A stretch of DNA of 64,000 nt from Acidisoma sp965199065 (GTDB lineage Bacteria; Pseudomonadota; Alphaproteobacteria; Acetobacterales; Acetobacteraceae): positions 1,736,001-1,800,000 of the forward strand of contig NZ_CBDAQN010000003.1 of assembly GCF_965199065.1 (NCBI RefSeq), read 5' to 3'. Below the pieces are notes generated by a model. That model ran no database searches, was not told where the DNA came from, and saw only the letters and a program-made list of their open reading frames with translations. Numbering within the stretch: position 1 is the stretch's first letter; every line of letters begins with the position of its first letter. Below are positions 52,443-61,464 of this stretch, one piece after another. Made by a program: the position numbers and the translations under genes.

Positions 52443-54182
52443 ATGGCTCGTGTAGATAATGTAGCGGATCAAGTCGTGGAAGTGTTGGAGGCCGCTGGTG
52501 TCGAGCGGATATTCGGCGTCGTCGGAGACAGCCTTAACGGCCTGACAGAGGCCTTGCGACGTCGCGAGACGATCAGATGGGTTCATGTAAGACACGAGGA
52601 GGTTGCTGCCTTCGCGGCGGCAGGGGAGGCACAGCTCACCAATGCTCTTGCGGTCTGTGCCGGATCCTGCGGCCCCGGCAACCTTCACCTCATCAACGGT
52701 CTGTTCGACGCTCATCGTAGCCGCACGCCCGTGCTCGCCATCGCGGCGCAGATCCCGTCCGCGGAGATCGGGGGTGGCTACTTCCAGGAAACGCACCCGC
52801 AAAATCTGTTCCGGGAGTGTTCGCACTACTGCGAACTGGTCTCCGACCCTGCGCAACTACCCTACGTGCTGGAGAACGCCATCCGTGCGGCAGTGGGTCT
52901 TCGCGGCGTCGCCGTGGTCGTCATCCCGGGCGACGTAGCCTTGCGCGCGCCGATCGCCCGCGCCGTATCCGCGCGCCCAGGCCTGTTGCCGCCGGTGCCG
53001 GTTGTGCGCCCACGTGACGCTGAGCTCGACGCACTGGCAACCCTTTTGAACGAGACGGACCGCGTGACGCTGTTCTGCGGCCGCGGTTGTGCCGGTGCGC
53101 ATGCCGCTCTGATGCAACTTGCGGAGACGCTCAAGAGCCCGATCGTTCACGCCCTCGGCGGCAAGGAACATGTCGAATACGACAACCCCTACGACGTAGG
53201 CATGACGGGCTTCATCGGCTTCTCCTCCGGTTACGCAGCCATGCATGCCTGCGACGTCCTGCTCATGCTCGGGACGGATTTCCCCTACAAGCAGTTCCTG
53301 CCGAAGGATGCAAAGATCGCGCAGGTCGACATCCGGCCCGAGAACCTCGGGCGACGCTGCAAGCTTGATCTGGGTCTGGTCGGCGATGTCGGTGCCACGA
53401 TCGAAGCCTTGCTGCCGCGGCTGAAGGCGAAGACGACGCGGCGTCTTCTGGATGACAGCCTTGCGCACTATCTGGAAGCCCGGAAAGGTCTTGATGATCT
53501 CGCGAAAGGGACGCCAGGTCATAAGCCGATCCATCCGCAGTTCCTTGCCCGCGTCGTCAGCGAGACAGCGGCCGAGGATGCGGTGTTCACCGCCGATGTG
53601 GGCACGCCCACCATCTGGGCGGCGCGCTACCTAAAGATGAACGGTCAGCGGCGCCTCATCGGCTCCTGGGTTCACGGTTCGATGGCGAACGCCATGCCGC
53701 ATGCCATGGGTGTGCAGGCCGTGCAACCGAAGCGCCAGGTCATCTCACTGTCGGGCGACGGAGGCTTCACCATGCTCATGGGAGACCTCATCACGCTGAC
53801 GCAGGAGAATCTGCCGGTCAAAGTCGTTATTTTCAACAATGGCGTGCTCGGCTTTGTTGCTCTGGAGATGAAGGCGGCGGGCTTCGTTGAAGTGGGCGTA
53901 GATCTGCAGAATCCCGATTTCGCGGCCATGGCGCGCGCGATGGGCATCCACGGCGTCCGCGTCGAGGATCCGGGTGAGCTGCCGCATGCCGTGGCCGAGG
54001 TGCTCGCCCATGACGGGCCGGCGGTGCTAGACGTTGTGACCGCGACACAGGAGCTCTCGATGCCGCCGACGATAACAGCGGCCGAGATAAAGGGCTTCAG
54101 CCTCTACGTGCTCCGCGCGATCATGAGCGGCCGGGGCGACGAGGTACTGGATCTCGCCAAGACCAACCTCTTGCGGCGTTGA
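52443..54182 (+). CDS. poxB: Pyruvate dehydrogenase (quinone), PoxB type
   Basis: Peripheral membrane flavoprotein that oxidatively decarboxylates pyruvate to acetate and CO2 and passes electrons to ubiquinone. The 579-residue product has the three-domain TPP-enzyme layout: the catalytic Glu in VHVRHEEVAAFAA, GTDFPYKQF in the FAD domain, and the TPP/Mg motif GDGGFTMLMGD followed by VIFNN. The C terminus has the length of E. coli PoxB, whose tail binds membrane. ATG 52443 is chosen over the upstream open frame, which is not conserved. It is intact although both flanks are pseudogenes. Confidence 0.92.
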   Translation: MARVDNVADQVVEVLEAAGVERIFGVVGDSLNGLTEALRRRETIRWVHVRHEEVAAFAAAGEAQLTNALAVCAGSCGPGNLHLINGLFDAHRSRTPVLAIAAQIPSAEIGGGYFQETHPQNLFRECSHYCELVSDPAQLPYVLENAIRAAVGLRGVAVVVIPGDVALRAPIARAVSARPGLLPPVPVVRPRDAELDALATLLNETDRVTLFCGRGCAGAHAALMQLAETLKSPIVHALGGKEHVEYDNPYDVGMTGFIGFSSGYAAMHACDVLLMLGTDFPYKQFLPKDAKIAQVDIRPENLGRRCKLDLGLVGDVGATIEALLPRLKAKTTRRLLDDSLAHYLEARKGLDDLAKGTPGHKPIHPQFLARVVSETAAEDAVFTADVGTPTIWAARYLKMNGQRRLIGSWVHGSMANAMPHAMGVQAVQPKRQVISLSGDGGFTMLMGDLITLTQENLPVKVVIFNNGVLGFVALEMKAAGFVEVGVDLQNPDFAAMARAMGIHGVRVEDPGELPHAVAEVLAHDGPAVLDVVTATQELSMPPTITAAEIKGFSLYVLRAIMSGRGDEVLDLAKTNLLRR

Positions 54183-54257
54183 CGCTCTGACTGCCGCGGC
54201 AGCAGCGAGCCGCGCCGGTCCGGCCTTGTTCGGCAGCGATAGCCGGCGGGGCATCGG

Positions 54258-54817
54258 CTAGCCATGCGGGCCGACACCCGCCGCCAGAGCGACCTGCAGA
54301 AGCTCAGTCAGGCTGCTCGCGTCGAGCCGGTGCATCACCTGCGCGCGGTGGAGCTCCACAGTTCGAGGGCTGATGCCAAGCTTCTGCCCGATCGTCTTAT
54401 TGGTCCTGCCCTCGACCAGGAGGATCAAGACCTCACGCTCCCGAGGTGTCAGCCGCGCCACCCGTGAGGCAGCCGTCTAGTCGCGTGTCGTTGGCCGCGT
54501 CGCGCCGTGGCATTCCGCCAAGGCGTTCGCAAGCTTGCTCCTGAGCGAGTCGTCGTCCGCTATCGTAAGGTAGTCGATCGCTCCGGCCGTCATCGCGGTC
54601 ACTACGGAGGCGACGCCCGCGGCTGGGCCATCGAGCATGATTGCAGGTATCGCGATCGAGCGCGTCTTCAGCTCGCGCTGAATGGACAGATTTTGAAGCC
54701 TTGAGCCACGTAGATCGACGAGTACGCAACCCGGCGCGAGCACCGGTGCCATGTCGAGGAAGGCAGAGGCGCTTTCAAAAATCCGAGCGCGATGGCCAAT
54801 GCTTCTGACGAGAGAAA
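54258..54817 (-). pseudogene. FixJ-like response regulator with internal stop codon
   Basis: Reading on the minus strand from about 54817, a receiver-like domain (GHRARIFESASAFLD, PGCVLVDLR, AMTAGAIDYL) runs to an in-frame TAG at 54479-54477. After five more codons, in the same frame, a LuxR-type HTH follows (LTPREREVLILLVEGRTNK, ISPRTVELHRAQVM) to the stop at 54258. The phosphoacceptor motif reads LVDLRGSRLQ instead of a DxRMP form, and the first 30 or so receiver residues are missing. A GTG just before the HTH (54461) could still make a 67-residue HTH-only protein. Confidence 0.75.
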
Positions 54818-54822
54818 CCAGC

Positions 54823-54963
54823 AGACGCGCCTAAGGCGCTTGCGCTGACAAGATAGATCTGACGCTCGTCCTCCCGTGTTAGGTCCTCTGCAATGCCGCC
54901 GATCTGGGTTACCGTCTCATACCCGTCGCGCATGGGAATGCTGATGTCGCGAAGCCAGCGCAT
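54823..54963 (-). pseudogene. Receiver-domain fragment
   Basis: A fragment reading DISIPMRDGYETVTQI with IYLVSASALGA resembles the middle of a response-regulator or hybrid-kinase receiver domain. It lies immediately upstream of the FixJ-like remnant and runs into the transposase remnant. It may be the other end of a regulatory locus broken by the insertion. Confidence 0.4.
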
Positions 54964-54989
54964 TTTTGCCGTCGGCGGGCGTATAATCG

Positions 54990-55667
54990 GTGTTCATACT
55001 GTCGTGGTGTTCTGCCGGCTGCGCTACCGGCTGACCCTGCGCCACCTGAGCGAGATCATGGCGCTGCGCGGGATCGAGGTTAGCCACGAGGCCGTCCGGG
55101 GCTGGGAGGCGAAGATGTTGCGTGTCATGGGCAATGAACTGCGTAAACGACGGCATGGAACACGGCGGGGCGCCGGGATCAGCTGGTATGTTGACGAGAC
55201 CTACCTAAAGGTCCTCGGCCGGTGGTGCTACCTTTACCGGGCGATTGATCGGGACGGCAACCTGATCGACGCGATGCTCAGCGAGCACCGCGACATGAAG
55301 GCGGCCAAGGCGTTCTTCCGATCGGCCAAAGCGACCATGGGCTTCGGCCGCGACCGGGTGACCACCGATGGCCATGGCTTCTATCCAAGGCGATCCGCAC
55401 CGTGCTGGGTAGGACGGTCCGCCATAGAACCAACGCCTACTTGAACAATCGTCTTGAACAAGACCATCGTGGGTCAAAGGCAGGATCCGATGTATGCGGG
55501 GCTTCAAGAGCCACGATGCTGCTGCCCGCTTCTGTCGCGAGCATGGTGAGCTCCGCGACCTCCTCCGTCCCCGCCGTCGTCACAACCAGATCGTTCCTGC
55601 CTCCCTCCGCCGCTCACGTTTCACCAAGGCCGCTCAGATCGCGCTCGACATCATGCGGGCCGCATGA
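54990..55667 (+). mobile_element. IS6-family (IS240-type DDE) transposase remnant
   Basis: A DDE transposase of the IS6/IS240 type. Reading starts near CRLRYRLTLRHLSEIM; the first catalytic Asp is in YVDETYLKV, the second in TTDGHGFYPRAI, and the Glu in NNRLEQDHRG. One frameshift lies near 55390 (within FYPRAI) and another near 55475, after which the frame reads GFKSHDAAARFCREHGELRD and ends TKAAQIALDIMRAA at 55667. The N-terminal segment before CRLRYR is missing. Terminal inverted repeats were not recognised. A near-perfect 20-bp GC palindrome (55669-55688) lies just beyond the 3' end. Confidence 0.75.
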
Positions 55668-56528
55668 ACAGGGGCGGGCCCGCACCTGAACGATGCCCAG
55701 GCTGGCGTGAGGACTGACAAAACCGACTTGGACGCCGTGCCCAGACCACTCAATGACACTTGCGGTGTCCGCAGCACGAGCTGTGTGAGTCGCAATGAGA
55801 AGCGCCGAAAGCCCACAATACAGAACCGGAGACCTCAATGGACAAAGTCCTTCTTCACATGGGCGAGGGCAGAGTTACCTCGCCTCATTGCATAATCCTT
55901 GAAAGTGCACGACATGCACTACGAGCGGGTTTCCGAGCGCTTGATTCGAGTTGCGGCTGTAACAGCGGGTGAACAAGAAGTCTGAATGGCTCAATATAAC
56001 CTTCTGCGCCGTTATTCGGCACGCCACATAATTATCAAACTACAGGTCTCTGCTAAGCGCTGTTCAAGGCAGCAGAGGTTGCGGCGCTGCCCAGGGCCAC
56101 CAAAGGAGACTGCCTGAGGGTCAGGCTACGAATGTAACCAGGAAGTATTCGGCTGTCATCTGGTCGTATCCCCATCCCACCACCTTTATTTGCTTGGAGC
56201 AATTAAGGGACCCTGATGGACAGCGCTTTTGGCGACTACAATTCTCATGAAGCATTTTACATAGATTATCCGGCGCTCTCCGCGCTGAAGGATCCTCATG
56301 AAGAGTATCCACAGTATGGCAGCGCTTGCCTGCTAGTGGAAATTTTCTCGCTCTTGGCTTGCTTGACTTTAGGAAAGCAGAAAGCTCGGCGTAGAGATCG
56401 TTGGCTCGATCGACCCGTTCGTAAAGAACGTCCGGGTGTATGAGATCGTGCACCTTGGCCGAGGCCGATCTCCTGCTGAGGTACCACAGCCGAAGGGTTC
56501 TCGTTCTGGTTCCATCTATTTGCACCCT
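55668..56528. other. Gene-poor A+T-richer stretch
   Basis: About 860 bases with no supported gene. On the minus strand, 55690-55838 (TTG start) reads a signal-peptide-like start (LSALLIATHTARA) that runs into the IS remnant; it may be the N terminus of a disrupted gene, but I do not recognise it. A 75-codon frame at 56216-56443 has no familiar motif. From about 55880 to 56450 the base composition is noticeably richer in A and T than the rest of the window. Confidence 0.5.
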
Positions 56529-56714
56529 ATGGTGTTGTTGATGGTCGTCGCAGTTCTGCTGTTGCCGTGCTACGGCCGCATCGGCCCGATGCTCTGGGGC
56601 CGCCCCTTCTTCTATGCCTATCACCGGATCCTCTACTACGCGACAAACGCCGCCACAAACGTTGTTGTAAGTTCGATGACTTCGCCACTGTCTAGCTTAA
56701 AGCCTCTTCCGTAA
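56529..56714 (+). CDS. Possible DUF3311-like small membrane protein (may be a remnant)
   Basis: A frame of about 61 codons from ATG 56529 with one hydrophobic segment and the pattern LLLPCYGRIGPMLWG-RPFFYAY, which resembles the DUF3311 signature (small membrane proteins often paired with sodium/solute symporters). The last 15 or so residues are atypical and no symporter follows, so it may be truncated or frameshifted. The frame is open from 56436 without added conservation. Confidence 0.35.
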   Translation: MVLLMVVAVLLLPCYGRIGPMLWGRPFFYAYHRILYYATNAATNVVVSSMTSPLSSLKPLP

Positions 56715-56773
56715 GGCTGATGCGGAGCCGCGTGTTGCAGGTCCGGCGCAATTGTTTGATAGGAATTACCAAT

Positions 56774-57979
56774 ATGCCTGATGCCATCATCTCCGGATTT
56801 CCGGTTTTGACTGTAGCGGAACTTGAAGCGGATCCGCACGGCGTATTTCGCCGCTACCGCCCCCTAACACCCTTAATCGAACGTGAGAACCTGGGCGTCA
56901 TCGTGCTTCGGGCAAGTCACATTGAGGCGCTGACCCGGGACGACCGAATTCGCCAGAACGAACTGGAGCTGTTGGAGCAGAGGGGCGTAACGGACGGCGC
57001 GCTATTCGATCTGTTCCAGTTCAGCATGGTGACGTCGAACGGTTCGGCACATCGCAGGCGTCGCTCACCATTTACCCGGACGTTCGCCGCCGCCGTAATT
57101 GCGGCCATCCGGCCATCGATCCGGCAGGGAGCAAACGCCTTGATCGATGAGTGGGAAGGGGAGGCCGGAGTGGACTTGGTCACCCAGTATGCGTCTCTTA
57201 TTCCGGCGCGGGTCATCAGCGCCATTCTCGGCCTCCCTTCAGAGGATATTCCGTATTTTACCAGCTTGGTTTACAGCGTGTCGCGGTTCCTGAGCTTCAC
57301 CTTCAGTCCCGAAGACCTGGCCACGATCCAGAACGACGCGAACGAGTTGTCGGACTATGTCGTGCGGTTGTTGGCGCATCGGCGGGCAACTCCCGAGAGC
57401 GACTTCCTTTCCGCATTCCTAGCCGAGGCTGAGGCCCGCGGTGAGTTGTCTGCAGCTGAGGTTATCGTCCAGGTTGTGAGCCTAATCATCGGCGGCACCG
57501 ACACGACACGCGTTGCCATGGCCTCGCAGATCTCGTTGTTGCTCGAGCACCGCGATCAATGGGAGGCCGTATGCGCGGACCCGCGCTTGGCAGCCGGTGC
57601 GGTCAGGGAGGCGCTGCGGTTCGAGCCGAGCGTCGCTTCACTCGGCCGCGTCGCCGAAAAGCCGATCGCGCTCGATGGCGCGACCGTCCCCGCGGGATGT
57701 CTTCTGACCTTGTCGACGATGTCCGCCATGCGCGACGAGGCCGCGTATGACAAGCCAGACGTGTTCGACATTCGTCGCCTGGACGTGCGCCGACTTCATC
57801 CGGTGTTCGGCGCGGGGGCGCATCGCTGCATCGGCGAGGCTCTGGCCTACACGGAATTGGAGGAAGGCTTATGTGCGTTGACAGCACGTCTCCCAGGACT
57901 GGTATCTGCTGGCCCCCCAGCGCGACCGCTGGGGCACATGGGCGTCCGTCGTATCGGAGCCATGCCAGTCACCTGGTAA
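56774..57979 (+). CDS. Cytochrome P450
   Basis: A 401-residue soluble bacterial (class I type) P450 monooxygenase. The I-helix oxygen-binding motif is GGTDTT (240-245), ExxR is EALR, and the heme-binding loop FGAGAHRCIG has the thiolate Cys352. All essential residues are present and the length is normal. ATG 56774 is preceded by AGGA at 9 bases. No ferredoxin or ferredoxin reductase is encoded nearby, so electron partners must come from elsewhere. Nearby glycosyltransferase, SDR and ALDH-like genes suggest modification of a small hydrophobic molecule; the substrate is unknown. Confidence 0.92.
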   Translation: MPDAIISGFPVLTVAELEADPHGVFRRYRPLTPLIERENLGVIVLRASHIEALTRDDRIRQNELELLEQRGVTDGALFDLFQFSMVTSNGSAHRRRRSPFTRTFAAAVIAAIRPSIRQGANALIDEWEGEAGVDLVTQYASLIPARVISAILGLPSEDIPYFTSLVYSVSRFLSFTFSPEDLATIQNDANELSDYVVRLLAHRRATPESDFLSAFLAEAEARGELSAAEVIVQVVSLIIGGTDTTRVAMASQISLLLEHRDQWEAVCADPRLAAGAVREALRFEPSVASLGRVAEKPIALDGATVPAGCLLTLSTMSAMRDEAAYDKPDVFDIRRLDVRRLHPVFGAGAHRCIGEALAYTELEEGLCALTARLPGLVSAGPPARPLGHMGVRRIGAMPVTW

Positions 57980-58004
57980 AACTCCCAGGTCTCGGGACGG
58001 TTGC

Positions 58005-58432
58005 TGCCGCCAGGAGCCTGGCCCCGGTCCTGCACACGCGCTCGGCAGAGGCCGGGATGGCTTGCCGCCTGCCGTCGGCGATGGAACGTGATCTACGGCG
58101 CTAGCGGCTATCGAAAGTCCTGTTCCCGCGCGTGCATGGCGGCGGCCAGGCACGTTCCGTAATTTCATCGATGTCGCCCTGGAGCTGGACGCGAGGCTGG
58201 CTCAACCTCCTGACTTGCGCTTCTCCCCGAGTGACCACTTCATCGCTTCAGGCAAGATCGTGCCGCGTCAACACCCGACAGACGGCTGACGGTATCACGA
58301 TCAAAGAGGGTTCTGGAGCTTCCATAGCGTTGCTCGGCCTAGCCCGGGTAGCGCTCGAGCTGTTTATGTGGTAAGAGGATGCGGGCGATCCCCAGGATTA
58401 TCTCCGCCAGGACAAGGCAACCGTCACGCACC
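58005..58432. repeat. Direct duplication, copy 1 (shortened)
   Basis: Contains blocks A (58005-58100), B (58113-58364) and C (58371-58432). Each block recurs in the same order and orientation in copy 2 with a few substitutions and 1-2 base indels. Compared with copy 2, about 57 bases are missing between A and B, and about 140 bases between B and C. Copy 2 starts at the next base, so this is a tandem duplication. Confidence 0.85.
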
Positions 58433-59063
58433 TGCCGCCAGGAGCCTCGCCCCGGTCCTGCACGACGCGCTGTCGGCAGAGGCCGGGATGGCTTGCCGCC
58501 TGCCGTCGGCTATGGAACGTGATCTACGGCTTTGGGAGGTCTTCCGCTCGACGAGGGGTGCGACCGGTATTGCGTTTGGCTTCGGGCGCAGGGCTTATCC
58601 AAAGTCCTGTTCCCGCGCGTGCATGGCGGCGGCCAGGCACGTTCCGTAATTTCATCGATGTCGCCCTGGAGCTGGACGCGAGGCTGGCTCAACCTCCTGA
58701 CTTGCGTTTCTCCCCGAGTGACCACTCATCGCTTCAGGCAAGATCGTGCCGCGCTCCGTCAACACGCGACAGACGGCTGACGGTATCACGATCAAAGAGG
58801 GTTCTGGAGCTTCCATAGCGTTGCTCGGCCTAGCCCGGGTTAGCGCTCGAGCTGTTAGAACGCCAGGGGTCGGAGTGCGACAACGTCACCGGATCGGCCG
58901 GGTGGCGGACCGTTGCGAGGTGTCTGGCTGTTGGGCGGAGGTGGCGCGCTCCGGTGCCCGGCGATGATGCGGCGCTGGCCGCGGCCCTCCATGTGGAGGG
59001 TAAGAGGATGCGGGCGATCCCACATGGATTATCTCCGCCAGGACAAGGCAACCGTCACGCACC
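58433..59063. repeat. Direct duplication, copy 2 (longer)
   Basis: Contains blocks A' (58433-58530), a 70-base linker, B' (58600-58856), a further segment of about 144 bases, and C' (59001-59063). It is closer to the ancestral unit, because copy 1 can be derived from it by two deletions. Confidence 0.85.
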
Positions 59064-59340
59064 TCCAAGTAGCCGAAGCGGAGGCCGGTACAGAGGCCGC
59101 CGCGCTTCAGCTCCGGAGTGCCGAGCGAACTCAACGAGGGTGCGGTTGTAGAACAACGAACGGGCGCTGTGGCTGCAGACCGCCGGCTGCAGCTCGTCGA
59201 GAGCACCCGGAGCTTGAGCGAGACTCCGTTGCCGGACCGCTCAGCGAGGGTCCTTATTGTGGCCCGCATGGTGACAGATCTCGTTGACAGCCATCTTTGG
59301 CCATGACGGATCTTGCTTTCAACCCACCTCGGTCCGTCCG

Positions 59341-60585
59341 CTATCGACTCGCATGGCGATCTGCCATGACTGCTTCGACCTCATGGACAAAACGGTGCTT
59401 GATGATGTCTGCTCTGATCGCTCGTCCAAGTCGACGCGCAGAGAATTTGTAGCGAGGTTCGGAGATCAACTCGTTGATGGCGGCGGCAACCTCAACTGGC
59501 GAGGCGGTGGAAGGCAACACAAGACCAGCGCCTTTCGCTTTCACTCGAGCGGCGTTGCCGACTTGGTCTCGACCGCACGGCAGGATGAGCAGCGGCAGGT
59601 CGTTGACAAGCGCACGACAGACCGTGCCGTGACCCCCCTGCGTTATCACGACGGAGACTTCTCTCATGACTGCGTCGTGTGGGGCACTCTGGACCAAGAG
59701 TACATTCTTCGGCGTTCGTAAATCGGTGATGCGCAGACTGGGGCCGGCAGTTGCCAAAGCCTCTATATCGACCATGTCGACGCCATCGAAAATGCGCTGC
59801 ATTAGGTCCTTCTGACCCTGCGCGCCAGTACTGCAGGCAATCAACGCGCGAGGGCGATCCTGCCGTTCGGGCCAGGGCGCGTGCCAGGGCCCTGACCATG
59901 CCGGAATGTCAAGCAGAGGCCCAACGTAACGGAAATTTGGTGGCAAAGCATCCGCTTCGAAATCGAATGATTCGCTTATGGCAAGCAGAACCCGATCTGC
60001 CCGATCGAACTGATCGTATATATGCCGAAGAGAGGGCAGCCCCAGAACCATCCGAAGCTTGTTGAAGTCGGGGAGAAACTCGTTAAAGCGCTTTGCCTGA
60101 GAGATGAGTAGCGCCTCAACTTCCGCCCGCTGATCTTCAGTCTCAGGCTTCGGCAACCCGCTTATAGCGGGCGGCAGGCCTGGAAGCGGTCGAATGCTTA
60201 TGTGAGGTGAGAGCAAGAACAAAGGAAGTCCCGCCGCCTCAACCGCAACAGCTACTCCAAACAGCAAATCTAGACAGACGACTGCATCAGTTGGCCGACG
60301 CTCAATTTCTTCGCGAACATCAGCGGCATAGGCCGCAGCAGGCCTGAAGATCGCCTGTCTGAGCCACTCTTGTCTATCGGAAGCGTCTGTCGGGTCAGCG
60401 TCAGACCCGGTCGGAGCGCGTTGCCATGTCACAAAATCGAACTCACCTCCGATTTCGCTCTGCATCGCCGGGTCGGCCATCACTCGAACCCGGTGGCCAT
60501 TGCAGCGAAGCTGACGTCCAGCAGTCAGCAATGGCGTCATGTTCCCTGAAATACCCCAAGACACAAACAAGAAGCTGTGCGGCAT
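59341..60585 (-). CDS. Glycosyltransferase, GT1/UGT (MGT-like) family
   Basis: A 414-residue GT-B enzyme. The N-terminal domain starts SFLFVSWGISGNMTPLL, the acceptor-side glycine loop of MGT/UGT enzymes. The C-terminal donor domain has VITQGGHGTVCRAL and LPCGRDQVGNAARV, matching the HGGxxT and DQ residues that bind the UDP-sugar. The sequence is intact. Such enzymes glycosylate small lipophilic acceptors such as macrolides, terpenoids or carotenoids. ATG 60585 has GGAATTGTG before it; the longer upstream frame overlaps the SDR remnant. It probably belonged to one transcript with the SDR. Confidence 0.85.
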   Translation of the reverse strand: MPHSFLFVSWGISGNMTPLLTAGRQLRCNGHRVRVMADPAMQSEIGGEFDFVTWQRAPTGSDADPTDASDRQEWLRQAIFRPAAAYAADVREEIERRPTDAVVCLDLLFGVAVAVEAAGLPLFLLSPHISIRPLPGLPPAISGLPKPETEDQRAEVEALLISQAKRFNEFLPDFNKLRMVLGLPSLRHIYDQFDRADRVLLAISESFDFEADALPPNFRYVGPLLDIPAWSGPWHAPWPERQDRPRALIACSTGAQGQKDLMQRIFDGVDMVDIEALATAGPSLRITDLRTPKNVLLVQSAPHDAVMREVSVVITQGGHGTVCRALVNDLPLLILPCGRDQVGNAARVKAKGAGLVLPSTASPVEVAAAINELISEPRYKFSARRLGRAIRADIIKHRFVHEVEAVMADRHASR

Positions 60586-60725
60586 CACAATTCCAAACCT
60601 TTGATCTGACAAGACAAGCCGCAACTGGGCTCCCGAACGCTTTTTCGCCCGGAGGAAAGCGCGATGCGGTTCCACTTCGCCACGGCCAAAGACGCCCGCC
60701 CCGATCGAGCGGAGCACGCGGCTCG

Positions 60726-61464
60726 TCAAGCCGAGGCTCCCCGTCGACCTTTAAGCTGCTGCCCGTTATAAAGGCAGCTCCGGGACCCATTAGATAGGAG
60801 ACAAGCCCAGCAACTTCTTCACATTCACCGAACCTGCCCACGGCAACCGATGCTCTCGCTTGATCCGCCATTGGCCCGAGCACGGCTCTGAGCAGTGCGG
60901 TATCGACACGTCCCGGCTGAACATTGTTGATTGTCATGCCGTAAGAGCCGAGGTCGCAAGCTAACCCGCGCGTTAGGGTGGCGACCGCTCCTTTCGTCAT
61001 CGCGTATACCGCGTGACCGGGAACGGGCATTCACTGCTTATACTTACTGTGTTGACAACACGACTGCCTGCTCTCATTGTCGGACGGCCTCTTGAGTCGC
61101 AACGAAAAGGCCGCGGACCTTGACAGCAGGGGTTCGATCAAAGTCGCTCAAGCGAATACTCAAAGATCGTGCCGGAGCAATCGACATCTGCATTGTTGAC
61201 AAGGATGTCGATGCCTCCGTAGGCCTCAACGGTGAAACGCACTGCGTTCCTCACTTGGCCTATGTCGGCGCTGTCAGCCTCAGTTGCCATAGCCTTCTTA
61301 CCCCGCACCTCAATCTCGTCGACCATTCTCTCGGCAGAACCGCTTGAGGCCATGTAGGTGAATGCCACGGCCGCGCCGTCAGCGCTCAGCCGCCTGACGA
61401 TTGATGCTCCGATGCCGCGGGATCCCCCGGTTACTAGAGCAACCTTGTCGTGCAGCAAAACCAT
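60726..61464 (-). pseudogene. SDR oxidoreductase with about four frameshifts
   Basis: A classical SDR starting at ATG 61464 (VALVTGGSRGIG, then ILVNNADVD). The frame breaks near 61141, continues as FDRTPAVKVRGLFVATQEAV, breaks near 61078 (then AGSRVVNTVSISSE), and breaks again near 61031 before MPVPGHAVYAMTKGA with the catalytic Tyr-Lys. It continues to TGSSLKVDG, where a base missing from a G run near 60741 removes the expected ending GGASA and stop at 60726. The order of segments is complete, so an intact ancestor stood here. Confidence 0.8.

Larger units (their letters stand above)
57980..59340. other. Non-coding stretch with an internal duplication
   Basis: About 1.36 kb between the P450 and glycosyltransferase genes with no frame I can assign to a family on either strand. 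Its main structure is a direct duplication described in separate entries. It may be a decayed gene or insertion element; the short frames present lack start signals and change phase between the two copies. Confidence 0.6.

Noticed and set aside
54477..54479. TAG as a recoded sense codon
   Set aside because: Nearby genes are plainly decayed and no recoding machinery is visible; ordinary nonsense mutation is simpler.
56121..56624. 167-codon minus-strand gene
   Set aside because: No motif, weak start, and it overlaps the better DUF3311-like frame on the plus strand.
58005..59063. CRISPR or tRNA-like repeats in the duplicated stretch
   Set aside because: Only two long copies with indels; no short regular repeats or cloverleaf features.
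56774..61464. Rhizobial gibberellin operon
   Set aside because: Only one P450, no ferredoxin, prenyl-diphosphate synthase or diterpene cyclase, and a GT that is not part of that operon.
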